A stretch of 64,000 nucleotides of DNA from Vibrio splendidus (GTDB lineage Bacteria > Pseudomonadota > Gammaproteobacteria > Enterobacterales > Vibrionaceae). Below the pieces are notes generated by a model. The model ran no database searches, was not told where the DNA came from, and saw only the letters and a list, made by a program, of their open reading frames with translations. The stretch is taken from assembly GCF_003345295.1 (NCBI RefSeq), contig NZ_CP031056.1, forward strand, positions 744,001 through 808,000. Reading direction: 5' to 3'. How positions within the stretch are numbered: position 1 is the first letter of the stretch; every line of letters starts with the position of its first letter. Positions 1-8,946 of the stretch are shown here, piece by piece. A program made the translations under genes and the position numbers.

Positions 1-7
1 TGAATTT

Positions 8-36
8 AAAAGCCGAGTATTATGCTCGGCTTTTTT
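8..36 (+). terminator. Intrinsic terminator at window edge
   Basis: A 10-base perfect stem (positions 8-17 with 25-34) closes a 7-base loop and is followed by a run of T. Both strands have T-rich flanks, so it could work in either direction. It probably ends a gene lying just left of the window. Confidence 0.8.
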
Positions 37-703
37 GTGCCTGCTATTTTATTCTTTGTGCTTGTAGCACGTCCTAAGCCCTGATTGAAATAGTGCCTCG
101 CATTATAAGGCTGCCACAGTGACATGTGCGTAAAGCGCCGTTTAGCGTGTCTAGTCTAGAGGTATGGGAGTCGAGCGATGTCTAGCAAAGGAAACCCACA
201 GCTATAGTGAAAAATGAAAATGGATTTTGAAGTAAGATCTATTCAACCTTTCGATCCAAATAAGTGATCTATTTATAGTGCTGAGGCGAAGTTAAATGCC
301 TTGAAGTCTATTAGCGGGTATTGGTAACCAACTGCTCTATATTTAAGTGTCGTGCTGTATTTTTTAAGTCGCAGCGTAGAACGCTAGCTGGTTTATTGGC
401 TTTATGGGCTTAATTCTTGAATTGGACTCTTGGGTAAGATTTCAATCCAAGATGACTTTGCTCTCAATGTGGTTTGTATGAACCTATCAGTTTCATAACT
501 GCATTTACTTCATCTAATTCAACTATTTTTTAATTTTCGTTCTCGAAAGAAATGAATTGATGACTAAGATCAACTTAATTGTGTTCATTTGGTGGTTTTT
601 GCAAAACAAAAGTTGAAAGATTCAAAAATTATTGAATAATAGACTTAACTAAAATTGAAGCGCAAACTTCACTAAATTCGTACTGAAACAGGATCCATAT
701 CCA
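37..703. other. Non-coding stretch upstream of ackA with a possible promoter
   Basis: I see no credible gene here; both strands are broken by frequent stops. Near the right end, TTGAAA (613-618) and AATAAT (635-640) are separated by 16 bases, and could be the ackA promoter. That would give a leader of about 55-60 bases. I cannot assign the rest of this unusually long gap. Confidence 0.35.
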
Positions 704-1897
704 ATGTCTAATTCGTTTGTTCTGGTTATTAACTCGGGTAGTTCTTCCCTTAAATTTGCTGTCATCGATTCTGTTTCTGGTGACGCTGTATTAAGTGGCT
801 TAGGGGAGTGTTTTGGTCTTGAAGATGCTCGCATGAGCTGGAAGCATCAAGGTCAGAAAACAGAAATTGCTATTCAAGGTGAGGGTAACCACCACAAAAT
901 TGCCATTGGCAAATTGGTTGGCCTGATGGAAGACTTAGGCTTCACAGCTGATATCGTGGCGATCGGTCACCGTATCGTTCACGGTGGTGAGAAGTTCACT
1001 CAAACCGTTCGTATTACTGAAGAAGTAACGAGTGAGATTGAAAGCCTATCTGACTTAGCTCCACTTCATAACCCAGCAGGTGCTATCGGTATCCGTGCTG
1101 CGATTGAAGCTTTCCCTTCTCTACCTCAGTTCGCTGTGTTTGATACTGCTTTCCACCAAACAATGCCACAACGTGCATTTACAGGTGCAATCGCAAAAGA
1201 GCTATACACAGACTTCGGCGTTCGTCGTTACGGTTTCCACGGTACGAGCCACTACTTCGTTAGCCGTGAAGCTGCGAAAATGGTCAACAAGCCAGTAGAA
1301 GAATCGAGCTTCATCTCTGTTCACCTAGGTAACGGCGCATCTGTATGTGCTATCAAAGACGGTAACAGTGTTGATACTTCAATGGGCTTCACACCGCTTT
1401 CTGGTCTTATGATGGGCACACGTTGTGGTGACTTAGACCCAGGTATTATCGAATACCTACTTAAGAAAGGCTGGTCACAAGAGCAAGTATTTAACTCTCT
1501 AAACAAGGAGTCTGGCTTCCTTGGCGTGTCTGGTCTTACGAGCGATGCTCGTGGCATCTTAGAAGCAATGGAAGAGGGCCATGAAGGCGCTAAGCTTGCA
1601 TTTGAGGTGTTTACTTACCGCGTATCAAAGTACATTGCTTCTTACCTTGCAACGTTAGATTCTTTAGACGGCATCATCTTCACTGGTGGTATCGGTGAGA
1701 ACTCTCTACCAATTCGTCGTGAAATCCTAGACAACCTTAAGATTCTTGGTTTCGTTGAAGATGTAGCGGGTAACGAATCGGCTCGCTTTGGTGCAGAAGG
1801 CATCATCGGTAAGTCTGAAATGTTAGACGCAGTAGCAATGGTTATCCCAACCAACGAAGAGTTCGTGATTGCTCAACAGTCGGTAGAACTTTTGTAA
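704..1897 (+). CDS. ackA: Acetate kinase
   Basis: Acetate kinase interconverts acetate plus ATP and acetyl phosphate, the last step of Pta-AckA overflow metabolism or the first of acetate assimilation. The 397 residues match the family length. The N-terminal phosphate-binding motif NSGSSSLKF starts at residue 10, followed by FDTAFHQTMP, YGFHGTSH and the HLGNGAS loop, and GDLDPG is present. No phosphotransacetylase gene is next to it, so it stands alone between terminators. Vibrios often carry a second ackA on chromosome 2 apart from the pta-linked copy, and this is probably that paralogue. The start ATG has only a weak AGGA upstream, but the N-terminal motif requires a start at or near it. 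Confidence 0.95.
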   Translation: MSNSFVLVINSGSSSLKFAVIDSVSGDAVLSGLGECFGLEDARMSWKHQGQKTEIAIQGEGNHHKIAIGKLVGLMEDLGFTADIVAIGHRIVHGGEKFTQTVRITEEVTSEIESLSDLAPLHNPAGAIGIRAAIEAFPSLPQFAVFDTAFHQTMPQRAFTGAIAKELYTDFGVRRYGFHGTSHYFVSREAAKMVNKPVEESSFISVHLGNGASVCAIKDGNSVDTSMGFTPLSGLMMGTRCGDLDPGIIEYLLKKGWSQEQVFNSLNKESGFLGVSGLTSDARGILEAMEEGHEGAKLAFEVFTYRVSKYIASYLATLDSLDGIIFTGGIGENSLPIRREILDNLKILGFVEDVAGNESARFGAEGIIGKSEMLDAVAMVIPTNEEFVIAQQSVELL

Positions 1898-1931
1898 TCT
1901 GAACTGAAGTCTAAGCAAGAAAAAGACAATC

Positions 1932-1961
1932 AAAAGCGAGCCTAAGTGGCTCGCTTTTTTT
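1932..1961 (+). terminator. ackA terminator
   Basis: Stem AAAAGCGAGCC (1932-1942) pairs with 1948-1958 around a TAAGT loop and runs into T8. It lies 35 bases after the ackA stop. Confidence 0.9.
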
Positions 1962-2390
1962 TGGACGTTGAAATGTTTTAGTAGCTAATAATGTGCAAAC
2001 AACATGTGCTCACCTTAAAATTTGTCTTACTAACTGAGCGTTCATTATCTTACTCCTATTGTGTAGTGGGAGAAATAATATGAGTTTATTCGATTGTTAT
2101 CTGAGGTATGCGATAAAGCGCTTCGTGGCCGAGTGAATGAACGTATTTAGGATAAATTAATGGGTTCATTGCTTGTTGTTCTAAGTTTTTGATCAATATT
2201 TCATCGCTATTGTTAAGCTTGGTGAATGATTGGTGTTGGCGAACTACTAAATGGTTTTATTCAACGATATCTAGGTTAACAAATAAAAATGATAATAGAT
2301 AAGAAATTGTTTTACAGCGTGGATTGTCAATAAAAGACGGCTAAATAAGCCTTATAAAGTCTGCATTACTAATAAATAAGGAATGCAGTG
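1962..2390. other. AT-rich intergenic stretch
   Basis: I see no well-supported gene. An 18-codon frame (2080-2136) follows a GGGAGA at 2068-2073 and could be a leader peptide, but nothing downstream explains it. An imperfect hairpin (about 2045-2080) would mask that ribosome site. Confidence 0.3.
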
Positions 2391-2561
2391 ATGAGTGTTT
2401 ATTTTAAATTGTTCGTTGTCATTATATTGGGGACACTATTGAGTTTGTTGATTTTCCCTGAGCTCTCTTCCTTTTCTTTTACGCCTGATGTTGAACATCA
2501 CTATCCAATAGGCAGTTTTGAAGTTCATGCTTTTTTTGAACAGCGCTGGCATTCCTTATAG
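2391..2561 (+). CDS. Small single-span membrane protein, 56 residues
   Basis: This short frame begins with ATG 7 bases after a strong AAGGAA (2378-2383). It encodes 56 residues: a basic N-terminus, one hydrophobic helix at about residues 6-23 (LFVVIILGTLLSLLIF), and a short polar tail ending EQRWHSL. The helix and ribosome site make it a better candidate than a random frame. I recognise no family. It lies 160 bases before the amidohydrolase gene on the same strand. Codon use is AT-rich, like the surrounding spacer, which is the main argument against it. Confidence 0.45.
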   Translation: MSVYFKLFVVIILGTLLSLLIFPELSSFSFTPDVEHHYPIGSFEVHAFFEQRWHSL

Positions 2562-2720
2562 TTAAAAAATTCATATAAATCATCGTCTTTATCTTTTTTT
2601 ATATCGCAATTTTATTTCATCATTTTATTTCATTTTAAAATTCTCGAAACGAAATACAGGTTAAGGCAAGTTGAAGAGGAACAAAAATTACAATGAACCC
2701 TACACATCTGGAGTTTAACT

Positions 2721-4457
2721 ATGACAACTAAAACAGCTCTTAAGCCTGGTATTCAATACAACGCCGAAACCGTCCTTTACACAGGCAACTTTATTACTAT
2801 GAATGAAGAGCTTCCAAAGGCAGCAGCGACCATTGTACAAGATGGGAAAATACTATTCGCAGGTACTAAAGATCAGGCTGAAACATTTTTAACCGATAAA
2901 AGCTTAGAATATCTCTTAGATGCTCAGTTCGAAGGCAAAACAATTGTGCCAGGTTTTATTGAAGCGCATATGCATCCACTGATTGCAGCATTGTTTACAG
3001 GTATGTTTGAATATGGCGGACAATACGACCGTCTAGGTGTAGAAGGTAAGTTACTAAAGGGGTGTGCAACTGCTGAAACATTAAAAGCGCACTTACAAGA
3101 TCTTAAAAAAGAGCACGACAAGGCAGGTAAAACAGGAGAATGGATCAATCTTTGGGGTTTAGACCCACTGTTGATGACTGATGGGACCATTGTGAATCGT
3201 GATTTCTTGGATTCTGTTATTGATGACTCTCCGGTGTTTTTTATGCACGCAAGCTGCCACTTAGCAGGACTCAATACATTAGCGCTTGAAATGTCAGGGT
3301 TCAGCTTGGACGACAATGCTGAATTTGTATTACGTGAAAATGGTCGATTGACAGGCGATATTGCCGAAATGAAAGACATCTACCGTGCACTCAATGTTGG
3401 AGCATTTAACTACGGAACTGACCCGGCCGTGATCGGAAAGACCTTGATCGATTACGCGAATATTGCCCACTCATTGGGTGTGACGACAGTCTCGGATTGT
3501 GGCATGGGCTTGCCGTCGAATCCATATCCGCTTTACCAAGCATTGAGTACCAACCCAGCGTTTAAGCTTCGTATTACGGCTTACCCTTTGGTAGGGCCTT
3601 TCAATTTGGAAGACGTAAACACCATGAAGCAGAACGATACAGACAGGCTTTGTATCGGTAGCGTGAAGTATGTGAATACCGATGGCTCAATTCAAGGTTT
3701 CACTGCGAATCTGTTAGACGGCCAAACTTATTATAATGGCAAGCCGAGTACCTCGCTGACTCGCGACGTAGAAGAGATCTACGAGTCTGCTTTGCCGTTC
3801 CATAAAGCGGGCTACAACATCTCGTTCCACTGTAACGGTAATGGCACCACAGAAAAACTGCTAAATATTATCGAACGCATGCAGAAAGACACACCAATGC
3901 CAGAAGCTCGTCACTGCTTAGAACATAACCAAATGGTGACTGATGAGCAAATGGACAGAATGGTCAAGTTAGGTGTGTGTCACAACTTGTTTGGTACTCA
4001 TATTCCGGTTTGGGGTGACGTACACGCAACACAAACCGTTGGGCCTGAGTATGTCAATCGATTAAACCCGTTCCAAACTTCGGCGAAAAAAGGCATCCCG
4101 TTCTCTATTCACTGTGATGATGGCGTAACGCAGGTTAACCCGTTGTTTATGATGTGGGGTGCAATGAATCGTAAGTGCATTTTCTCAGGTAACGTGTATG
4201 GAGAAGAAGAGTGCCTAACCGCTGAGCAAGCTCTGCACGCTGTTACACTTGGTGCAGCTTATCTAATGGGGCACGAAGACAGTAAAGGCTCGATTTGTGC
4301 TGGGAAATTGGCTGATTTTGCTGTGCTAGACGCAAACCCACTAGAGACGCCAAAACAAGAGATTAAAGATATACGAGTACATGCCACGGTGTTAGGTGGC
4401 GATGTTTCAGTACACAAAAATGCAACAACGTCAGTGAAAGAACCAGAAATGGCTTAA
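2721..4457 (+). CDS. YtcJ-like metal-dependent amidohydrolase
   Basis: A 578-residue amidohydrolase-superfamily enzyme resembling the YtcJ/AepA group, probably hydrolysing an amide or cyclic amide. It has the N-terminal beta-sandwich half-domain (residues 15-75). The first metal ligands lie in GFIEAHMHP (His83, His85). Later candidate ligands are in NISFHCNG, RHCLEHNQ and SIHCDDG, and a C-terminal sandwich strand holds AGKLADFAVLDANP. There is no signal peptide, so it is cytoplasmic. The real substrate cannot be told from sequence. The gene stands alone, with a terminator behind it and no transporter or regulator adjacent. Confidence 0.85.
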   Translation: MTTKTALKPGIQYNAETVLYTGNFITMNEELPKAAATIVQDGKILFAGTKDQAETFLTDKSLEYLLDAQFEGKTIVPGFIEAHMHPLIAALFTGMFEYGGQYDRLGVEGKLLKGCATAETLKAHLQDLKKEHDKAGKTGEWINLWGLDPLLMTDGTIVNRDFLDSVIDDSPVFFMHASCHLAGLNTLALEMSGFSLDDNAEFVLRENGRLTGDIAEMKDIYRALNVGAFNYGTDPAVIGKTLIDYANIAHSLGVTTVSDCGMGLPSNPYPLYQALSTNPAFKLRITAYPLVGPFNLEDVNTMKQNDTDRLCIGSVKYVNTDGSIQGFTANLLDGQTYYNGKPSTSLTRDVEEIYESALPFHKAGYNISFHCNGNGTTEKLLNIIERMQKDTPMPEARHCLEHNQMVTDEQMDRMVKLGVCHNLFGTHIPVWGDVHATQTVGPEYVNRLNPFQTSAKKGIPFSIHCDDGVTQVNPLFMMWGAMNRKCIFSGNVYGEEECLTAEQALHAVTLGAAYLMGHEDSKGSICAGKLADFAVLDANPLETPKQEIKDIRVHATVLGGDVSVHKNATTSVKEPEMA

Positions 4458-4486
4458 TCATATAAATACAACTTTCACATCAACTC

Positions 4487-4513
4487 AAAGAGCACGTAAG
4501 TGCTCTTTTTTTG
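4487..4513 (+). terminator. Terminator after amidohydrolase
   Basis: Perfect 9-base stem AAAGAGCAC (4487-4495) with 4500-4508, GTAA loop, then a T run to about 4513. Confidence 0.9.
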
Positions 4514-4954
4514 TGTCTATAGAAAGCCCTTAAAAGTATTCACTATAACGTGAGGGTTTCACGGTACCTTTTAAAACATGCTGTAAGAAGCCGCTTCAGA
4601 GCCAGCATTGGTGGCAAGCAATATAACCAAGGTCTGTAATGGCAGATATTAGCGCCGCTATGGATTACTTATAAGTGGACAAGAATACAGCTGAAACCCT
4701 AAATCTAAATTTTCGATTAACGAGCTGAGGGTTATAGAACGCCATTATTCACAAATGTATTTTCTAAAGTTGGATGAGTTGCCAATGGAGAGGGGAATGT
4801 CGAGAGAAACAATATTAGGGCGTTGATACTGGACTATAGTTTTCACAGTGTTTAAGGCGCTTTAATCGATGAGTGGAGTTGTCTCTAAAGGCTTGATAGC
4901 TGATGACCTGAGGAGCAAAACTTAGAAAGCCAACCCGTTAAGGTTGACCTTTCA
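4514..4954. other. Intergenic stretch with weak minus-strand terminator
   Basis: No gene seen. At the right end (4926-4953) an inverted repeat read on the minus strand could form a ten-pair stem with two G-T pairs just after the stop of the MFS gene. Its T tail is poor, so it is only a possible terminator. Confidence 0.35.
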
Positions 4955-6595
4955 CTAGATTTTTAGAGAGTGTTTGAGAGTGGGGGGACGAGGCTGAAGC
5001 TTCGGTGGACCGATTCGAGAGCTGATATATCCACCGAGGAGTGAAATCGACACCAGAACCATCATCGCTAAGTTGAAACCAAAAACGCGAGCGTTTGCAT
5101 TTTCATTTAATAGATATTCAGCTTGATGGTTATCTAACTGATAATTTTTAATCAATGTGTTAACACGGCTATCATCAACATAGGGTACATGAGAAAGTTG
5201 GTTCAAATCCGAAACGAAATCTTGAGGGTAGTAGGTCGCGATCTCATGGTTAGAGCGAATGTTGTGGTCCATTGCACCTTGGTTTAATCCGCCAAATAGA
5301 CTGATACCTAATACCAAACCAATGTTTCTTACCGTTGCTTGTAAGCCACCAGATTGCTCCGCATCTCTTTCACCTAAGGCGCTTGTAATGATGACGGGAC
5401 ATTGGGAAGCCAAAATACCCATCGCAGCCCCTAGCAACGCCATGCCCAAATAGAAAGGGGCTAATATTTGCTGGCTTTGGCTCGATAATATCAATGTTAA
5501 CCCGGCGAAAAACATTGTGATGAAAGCAATTTGGCAGAGTTTTTTCTGTGATTGCTGTTTAAATATGATTGGAGTCGCCACTGATAGAACAATCATACAG
5601 GCAGAGAACAGAAGAATAATGCTACCAGAGTGAGCAGAAGAGAGCGAGATGGCGACTTGCAAGTAAGTGACGGTGACAAAGCTACTTCCGCCTAGTGCGA
5701 TGTACATCAGTGAGAGTACGATAAATCCCGTTCTTGACGCACTATTTTTGAACCAGCTAAATGGTAAAAGCGCAAAGCCGTGCTTCCGTTCAAACCTAAT
5801 TTGCTGAATAACAAACAGCGTAAATAGCAAAACGCCTAGGCCGAGCAAAAACAGAGCAGGGCTTAATGGGTAAATTACGTTCAGCCAGTAGGGAACCTTT
5901 GCGCCGTTTAAGACTGTGAATACGCCCCAATAAGGCATCTTAATTAGCCCTAGAAAAACAGCGACCGTGCTTACTGCACCGAGTATTGCACCAACAACAT
6001 CGAACTTAGTCGGGCTGTTAGTATGAATAGGACGAATAGCAAAGATGGCCGCCATTAAGCTTGAGAAATAGCACACTGCAATAATAACGAAAGACCAATA
6101 CCAATCGGTGTTGTCGTGCAGCCAACCGCTCAACAAAGGGATGATGGCTGCTGCTAATCCGGTGGCGGCGGCCATAAAGCCGAATCCAACAGCGCGATTT
6201 TTCCCCGGGAAATGCGCAACCACAAGCGCCAGAACAGCGGGAAGTATGAGCGCAGAGGCAATGCCTGCAAGAGGGCGGACTAAAAGGGATAGGGTGGTTA
6301 TATCATCGATTGCGATAAAACCAAGTGTGGAAATAAAGCCGATGCTTGTGCCAAGGATCAATAATCGTCGCCAACCAATAATCAAACCGAAAATGCTTGC
6401 AGAAAGCATCAAAGCCGCGCCAACAAGTGGTTGAACACTGCTTAGAAACTGGATGTTCGAAATGTCTGTTTGAAAAACATTAACCAGTGCGGAGGTGGAG
6501 ATAGACAGGTTGGCGACATCTGCCGAGAGTGTGAATTGTGCTAAGCAGAGCGCGATGAGTAACCAAGTTGTTTTGCTATCGTTTTTCTTATCCAT
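4955..6595 (-). CDS. MFS exporter, DHA2-like (14 helices)
   Basis: A 546-residue inner-membrane transporter of the major facilitator superfamily, length and helix number fitting the DHA2 (EmrB/QacA) drug-proton antiporters. It has the motif-A-like loop GLIIGWRRLLILG between helices 2 and 3 and the motif-C-like region GLAAAIIPLLSGWLHD. A periplasmic segment of about 60 polar residues precedes the last helix. It resembles the gene just upstream through shared segments (ISTSALV against ISTEALI, and SERD/EREAQQSGGLQAT-like near the C-terminus), so the two are ancient duplicates. The spacing of 73 bases holds a hairpin. Its substrate is unknown; the VtrA/VtrC-like sensor upstream suggests bile-salt-like or other amphipathic compounds, which is inference. 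Confidence 0.85.
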   Translation of the reverse strand: MDKKNDSKTTWLLIALCLAQFTLSADVANLSISTSALVNVFQTDISNIQFLSSVQPLVGAALMLSASIFGLIIGWRRLLILGTSIGFISTLGFIAIDDITTLSLLVRPLAGIASALILPAVLALVVAHFPGKNRAVGFGFMAAATGLAAAIIPLLSGWLHDNTDWYWSFVIIAVCYFSSLMAAIFAIRPIHTNSPTKFDVVGAILGAVSTVAVFLGLIKMPYWGVFTVLNGAKVPYWLNVIYPLSPALFLLGLGVLLFTLFVIQQIRFERKHGFALLPFSWFKNSASRTGFIVLSLMYIALGGSSFVTVTYLQVAISLSSAHSGSIILLFSACMIVLSVATPIIFKQQSQKKLCQIAFITMFFAGLTLILSSQSQQILAPFYLGMALLGAAMGILASQCPVIITSALGERDAEQSGGLQATVRNIGLVLGISLFGGLNQGAMDHNIRSNHEIATYYPQDFVSDLNQLSHVPYVDDSRVNTLIKNYQLDNHQAEYLLNENANARVFGFNLAMMVLVSISLLGGYISSRIGPPKLQPRPPTLKHSLKI

Positions 6596-6638
6596 AAAAT
6601 CTCATTAGGTGATTGAAATTACGTCGGGTGAAACGAAT

Positions 6639-6662
6639 AAAGCCCCGGCATTGCCGAGGCTT
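6639..6662 (-). terminator. Hairpin between the two MFS genes
   Basis: An 11-base inverted repeat with one mismatch (GC-rich arm AGCCCCGGCA) sits directly after the stop of the upstream MFS gene on the minus strand. The T tail is short (TTTATT). It would act as an attenuator or leaky terminator, lowering expression of the distal exporter gene. Confidence 0.55.
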
Positions 6663-6668
6663 GAAATG

Positions 6669-8294
6669 TTACTCTTCGCTCTTCATTAATGAACGTTGGG
6701 GAAGTTTAGAGCACAAGGCTAACCCACCAAGCATTAATCCAATCAAAGTAAATAGCGCATAGTGAACCGACTGTAAGCGAGACTCCGCCATGACTTCGAT
6801 GACAATGCGTTGCTCTTCTTTATCTGCAATCAGATTCTCCATAAGGTCAACTGCCATAGCGTTTGATACGAATGGTAGCGAAGGTTGCTCAATAATGATT
6901 TGCTTCGTTTCTGCTGATAGCGCCTCATGTTCAGCTACGTTTGACTTAATCGCACCAGTTAAAGAAAACAGCATCACTGAACCTAGGATAGCCACACCAA
7001 ACGCTTGTCCTACGTTACGAGACGTCGCTTGAATGCCACCTGATTGTTGAGCCTCACGCTCACTTAGTGCAGACGTTACAACAATTGAAGCTTGAGAAGC
7101 CAGTAAGCCAGCACCTGTGCCAAAGATGGTTAGAGAAATGTATTGCCAGAAGGTGATACCTTCAGTGGTAAAGCCTAAGAACATCAGCGCAGTACCTGTC
7201 GCAGCAATACTGAAGCCCAATTGGCAAATACGCTGACACGTTAAGTGAGCCAATTTAACTGGAGCACCAAGGGAACCAATCATCATGCCAAGAGCGAACG
7301 CACATAATGCCATGCCAGATGAGAATGCACTCATACCCGCGACAAGCTGCATGTAAGAAACGTTGATGAAACCCGTAGCGCCAAACAGTAAGAAGATCGT
7401 GGCACACAAGACTAAGCCGACCACAACTTGTGGATTTTTAACATAAGAAGAAGGAAGAAGAGGTGTGCCACCTTGCTCTTCAAAACGGCGCTCCCACACC
7501 ATCAGCACTTTAAGTAGTGTAGCGCCTAATAGTACTGTTGGAATCGCTGGAGACATGCCCAAAAGGTTGAAGTCAGTTAGGGGCTTGATCAATCCCCAAT
7601 CAGAGATTTTAAGCAAACCAGTCACGAAACAAAGAAGGCCAACACCTGCTAAGGCGATACCGATAGTGTCGAGTTTACCTTTGAAAGGGCTAGACTCAAG
7701 CGTAGGTAGTTTCATGCTACCGAACATCACAAATAAGCAGTAAATGCCTAAGCCACTGAAAGCGACTTGGAAGCTCGCGACATCCAAAATAAAGCCAAAC
7801 AACAATGGCGTAACTGCACTTGCGAGGCCAACCAGAGCTGCAATCGCAGAGAACGCGATCGCTTGGTCTTTACCTTTGTAAATACCTGCCACGTTTGCCA
7901 GCACTGCAGGGATCAGTAAACAAGCACCTAAACCAGAACCCACACGAGCTCCATAATTTAAGACTTCCATATTTGGAGCGAATGCGGCTGCAAATGACCC
8001 CACAGCAAGCATGCCTGCTCCGATGATCATTTGACGCTTCCATCCAATAATCAGACCGATCAGGCCACCAGCGATCATGCCGGCGCCTGCAATAAGCGGG
8101 TACATTGCATTAGCCATTTGAATTTGCGGCATGCTTGCACCGTGAAGGGCTATAAGTGCCTCAGTAGAAATAGCCAATCCAGAGTTATCGGCCATGGTTG
8201 AAAATTGGGCTGCGAGGAGAACAATCAGAGGGAACCATTTGGCTAACCCTGATTTTTCTTCCGGAGTAGGGAGTGTGGTTGCGGATACCGTCAT
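6669..8294 (-). CDS. MFS exporter, DHA2-like (14 helices)
   Basis: A 541-residue major-facilitator transporter, paralogous to the one downstream. It has a 20-residue cytoplasmic N-terminus, helix 1 with AAQFSTMADNSGLAIST, the motif-A-like GLIIGWKRQMIIG and the motif-C-like GLASAVTPLLFGFILD. Position within the DHA2 group is judged from length and topology. A polar periplasmic loop (about residues 440-500) precedes the last helix. The start ATG is the only one ahead of helix 1. It follows the VtrC-like gene by 169-170 bases on the same strand, so it may be transcribed with that regulator or be its target. Confidence 0.85.
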   Translation of the reverse strand: MTVSATTLPTPEEKSGLAKWFPLIVLLAAQFSTMADNSGLAISTEALIALHGASMPQIQMANAMYPLIAGAGMIAGGLIGLIIGWKRQMIIGAGMLAVGSFAAAFAPNMEVLNYGARVGSGLGACLLIPAVLANVAGIYKGKDQAIAFSAIAALVGLASAVTPLLFGFILDVASFQVAFSGLGIYCLFVMFGSMKLPTLESSPFKGKLDTIGIALAGVGLLCFVTGLLKISDWGLIKPLTDFNLLGMSPAIPTVLLGATLLKVLMVWERRFEEQGGTPLLPSSYVKNPQVVVGLVLCATIFLLFGATGFINVSYMQLVAGMSAFSSGMALCAFALGMMIGSLGAPVKLAHLTCQRICQLGFSIAATGTALMFLGFTTEGITFWQYISLTIFGTGAGLLASQASIVVTSALSEREAQQSGGIQATSRNVGQAFGVAILGSVMLFSLTGAIKSNVAEHEALSAETKQIIIEQPSLPFVSNAMAVDLMENLIADKEEQRIVIEVMAESRLQSVHYALFTLIGLMLGGLALCSKLPQRSLMKSEE

Positions 8295-8463
8295 TGTAGA
8301 TACCTTTATGTTGAAGAGCGAAAGCTCAAGTCGTTATAGTTATGAAATAATCTTCATCACCATTTAACCCTGTGAGCTCACTTACTCTCCAACCAAAAAA
8401 AGTATCTTTAGAAGAAAAAAAATTGTATTTGTAAATTGAGAGGTAAAAAAAAGTAAATTAGTA

Positions 8464-8946
8464 CTAACTACCTGATTTCTTGTCTAAAATATAAGATACA
8501 TCTAAGCCTGCACTTTGCTCGACCTCAATAAAAATTCGACCTTCATCGAGGTTCCAAGCATTCAGACGGATCAAATTACTACCCAGTGGTATGTCAATAT
8601 TGGTATTTTCGATAAAGGCTTCTAAACCTCGCACTTCTCTCTTCTTTATCTCGAAATCGGTACTGACGTGATCAACACGTTTCAATTCTAATGTGACATC
8701 GTAGGTGTAGTTAAATTCGTTGTACCGATTGCTTATTGAAAGTCGAATCCCATCGTTTGCGACTAACATCATTGCATTACTGTCAATCCTTGAGTCATCA
8801 ATATAGACAGCCCCTTTCCCTTCCCATGCCCCTTCATTTAATCGGAGAGGATTATTTAAATATTGATAAGCTTGTGTGCCAAGTACGCCAGAAACGACAA
8901 TGGCAATGACTATGGATAAAAGGGTTAAAGTTCGACTTGCTGGCAT
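8464..8946 (-). CDS. VtrC/ToxS-like periplasmic partner protein
   Basis: 160 residues: a short cytoplasmic N-terminus, one transmembrane helix (about residues 9-28, LLSIVIAIVVSGVLG) and a beta-rich periplasmic domain of about 130 residues. In V. parahaemolyticus VtrC (about 161 residues) has this layout and forms a lipocalin-like barrel with VtrA that binds bile salts. The start used is ATG 8946, preceded by AGAGGAG at 7-8 bases; a TTG nine codons upstream lacks such a site. The gene overlaps the end of the VtrA-like gene by 22 bases, so the two are translationally coupled. Sequence similarity to VtrC itself could not be tested; the call rests on architecture, length and gene order. Confidence 0.65.
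   Translation of the reverse strand: MPASRTLTLLSIVIAIVVSGVLGTQAYQYLNNPLRLNEGAWEGKGAVYIDDSRIDSNAMMLVANDGIRLSISNRYNEFNYTYDVTLELKRVDHVSTDFEIKKREVRGLEAFIENTNIDIPLGSNLIRLNAWNLDEGRIFIEVEQSAGLDVSYILDKKSGS

Noticed and set aside
2080..2136. 18-codon frame after GGGAGA
   Set aside because: Could be a leader peptide, but there is no gene near enough to be attenuated and no regulatory codon run.
2924..3379. 151-codon frame antisense to the amidohydrolase
   Set aside because: Lies wholly inside a well-supported enzyme gene on the other strand.
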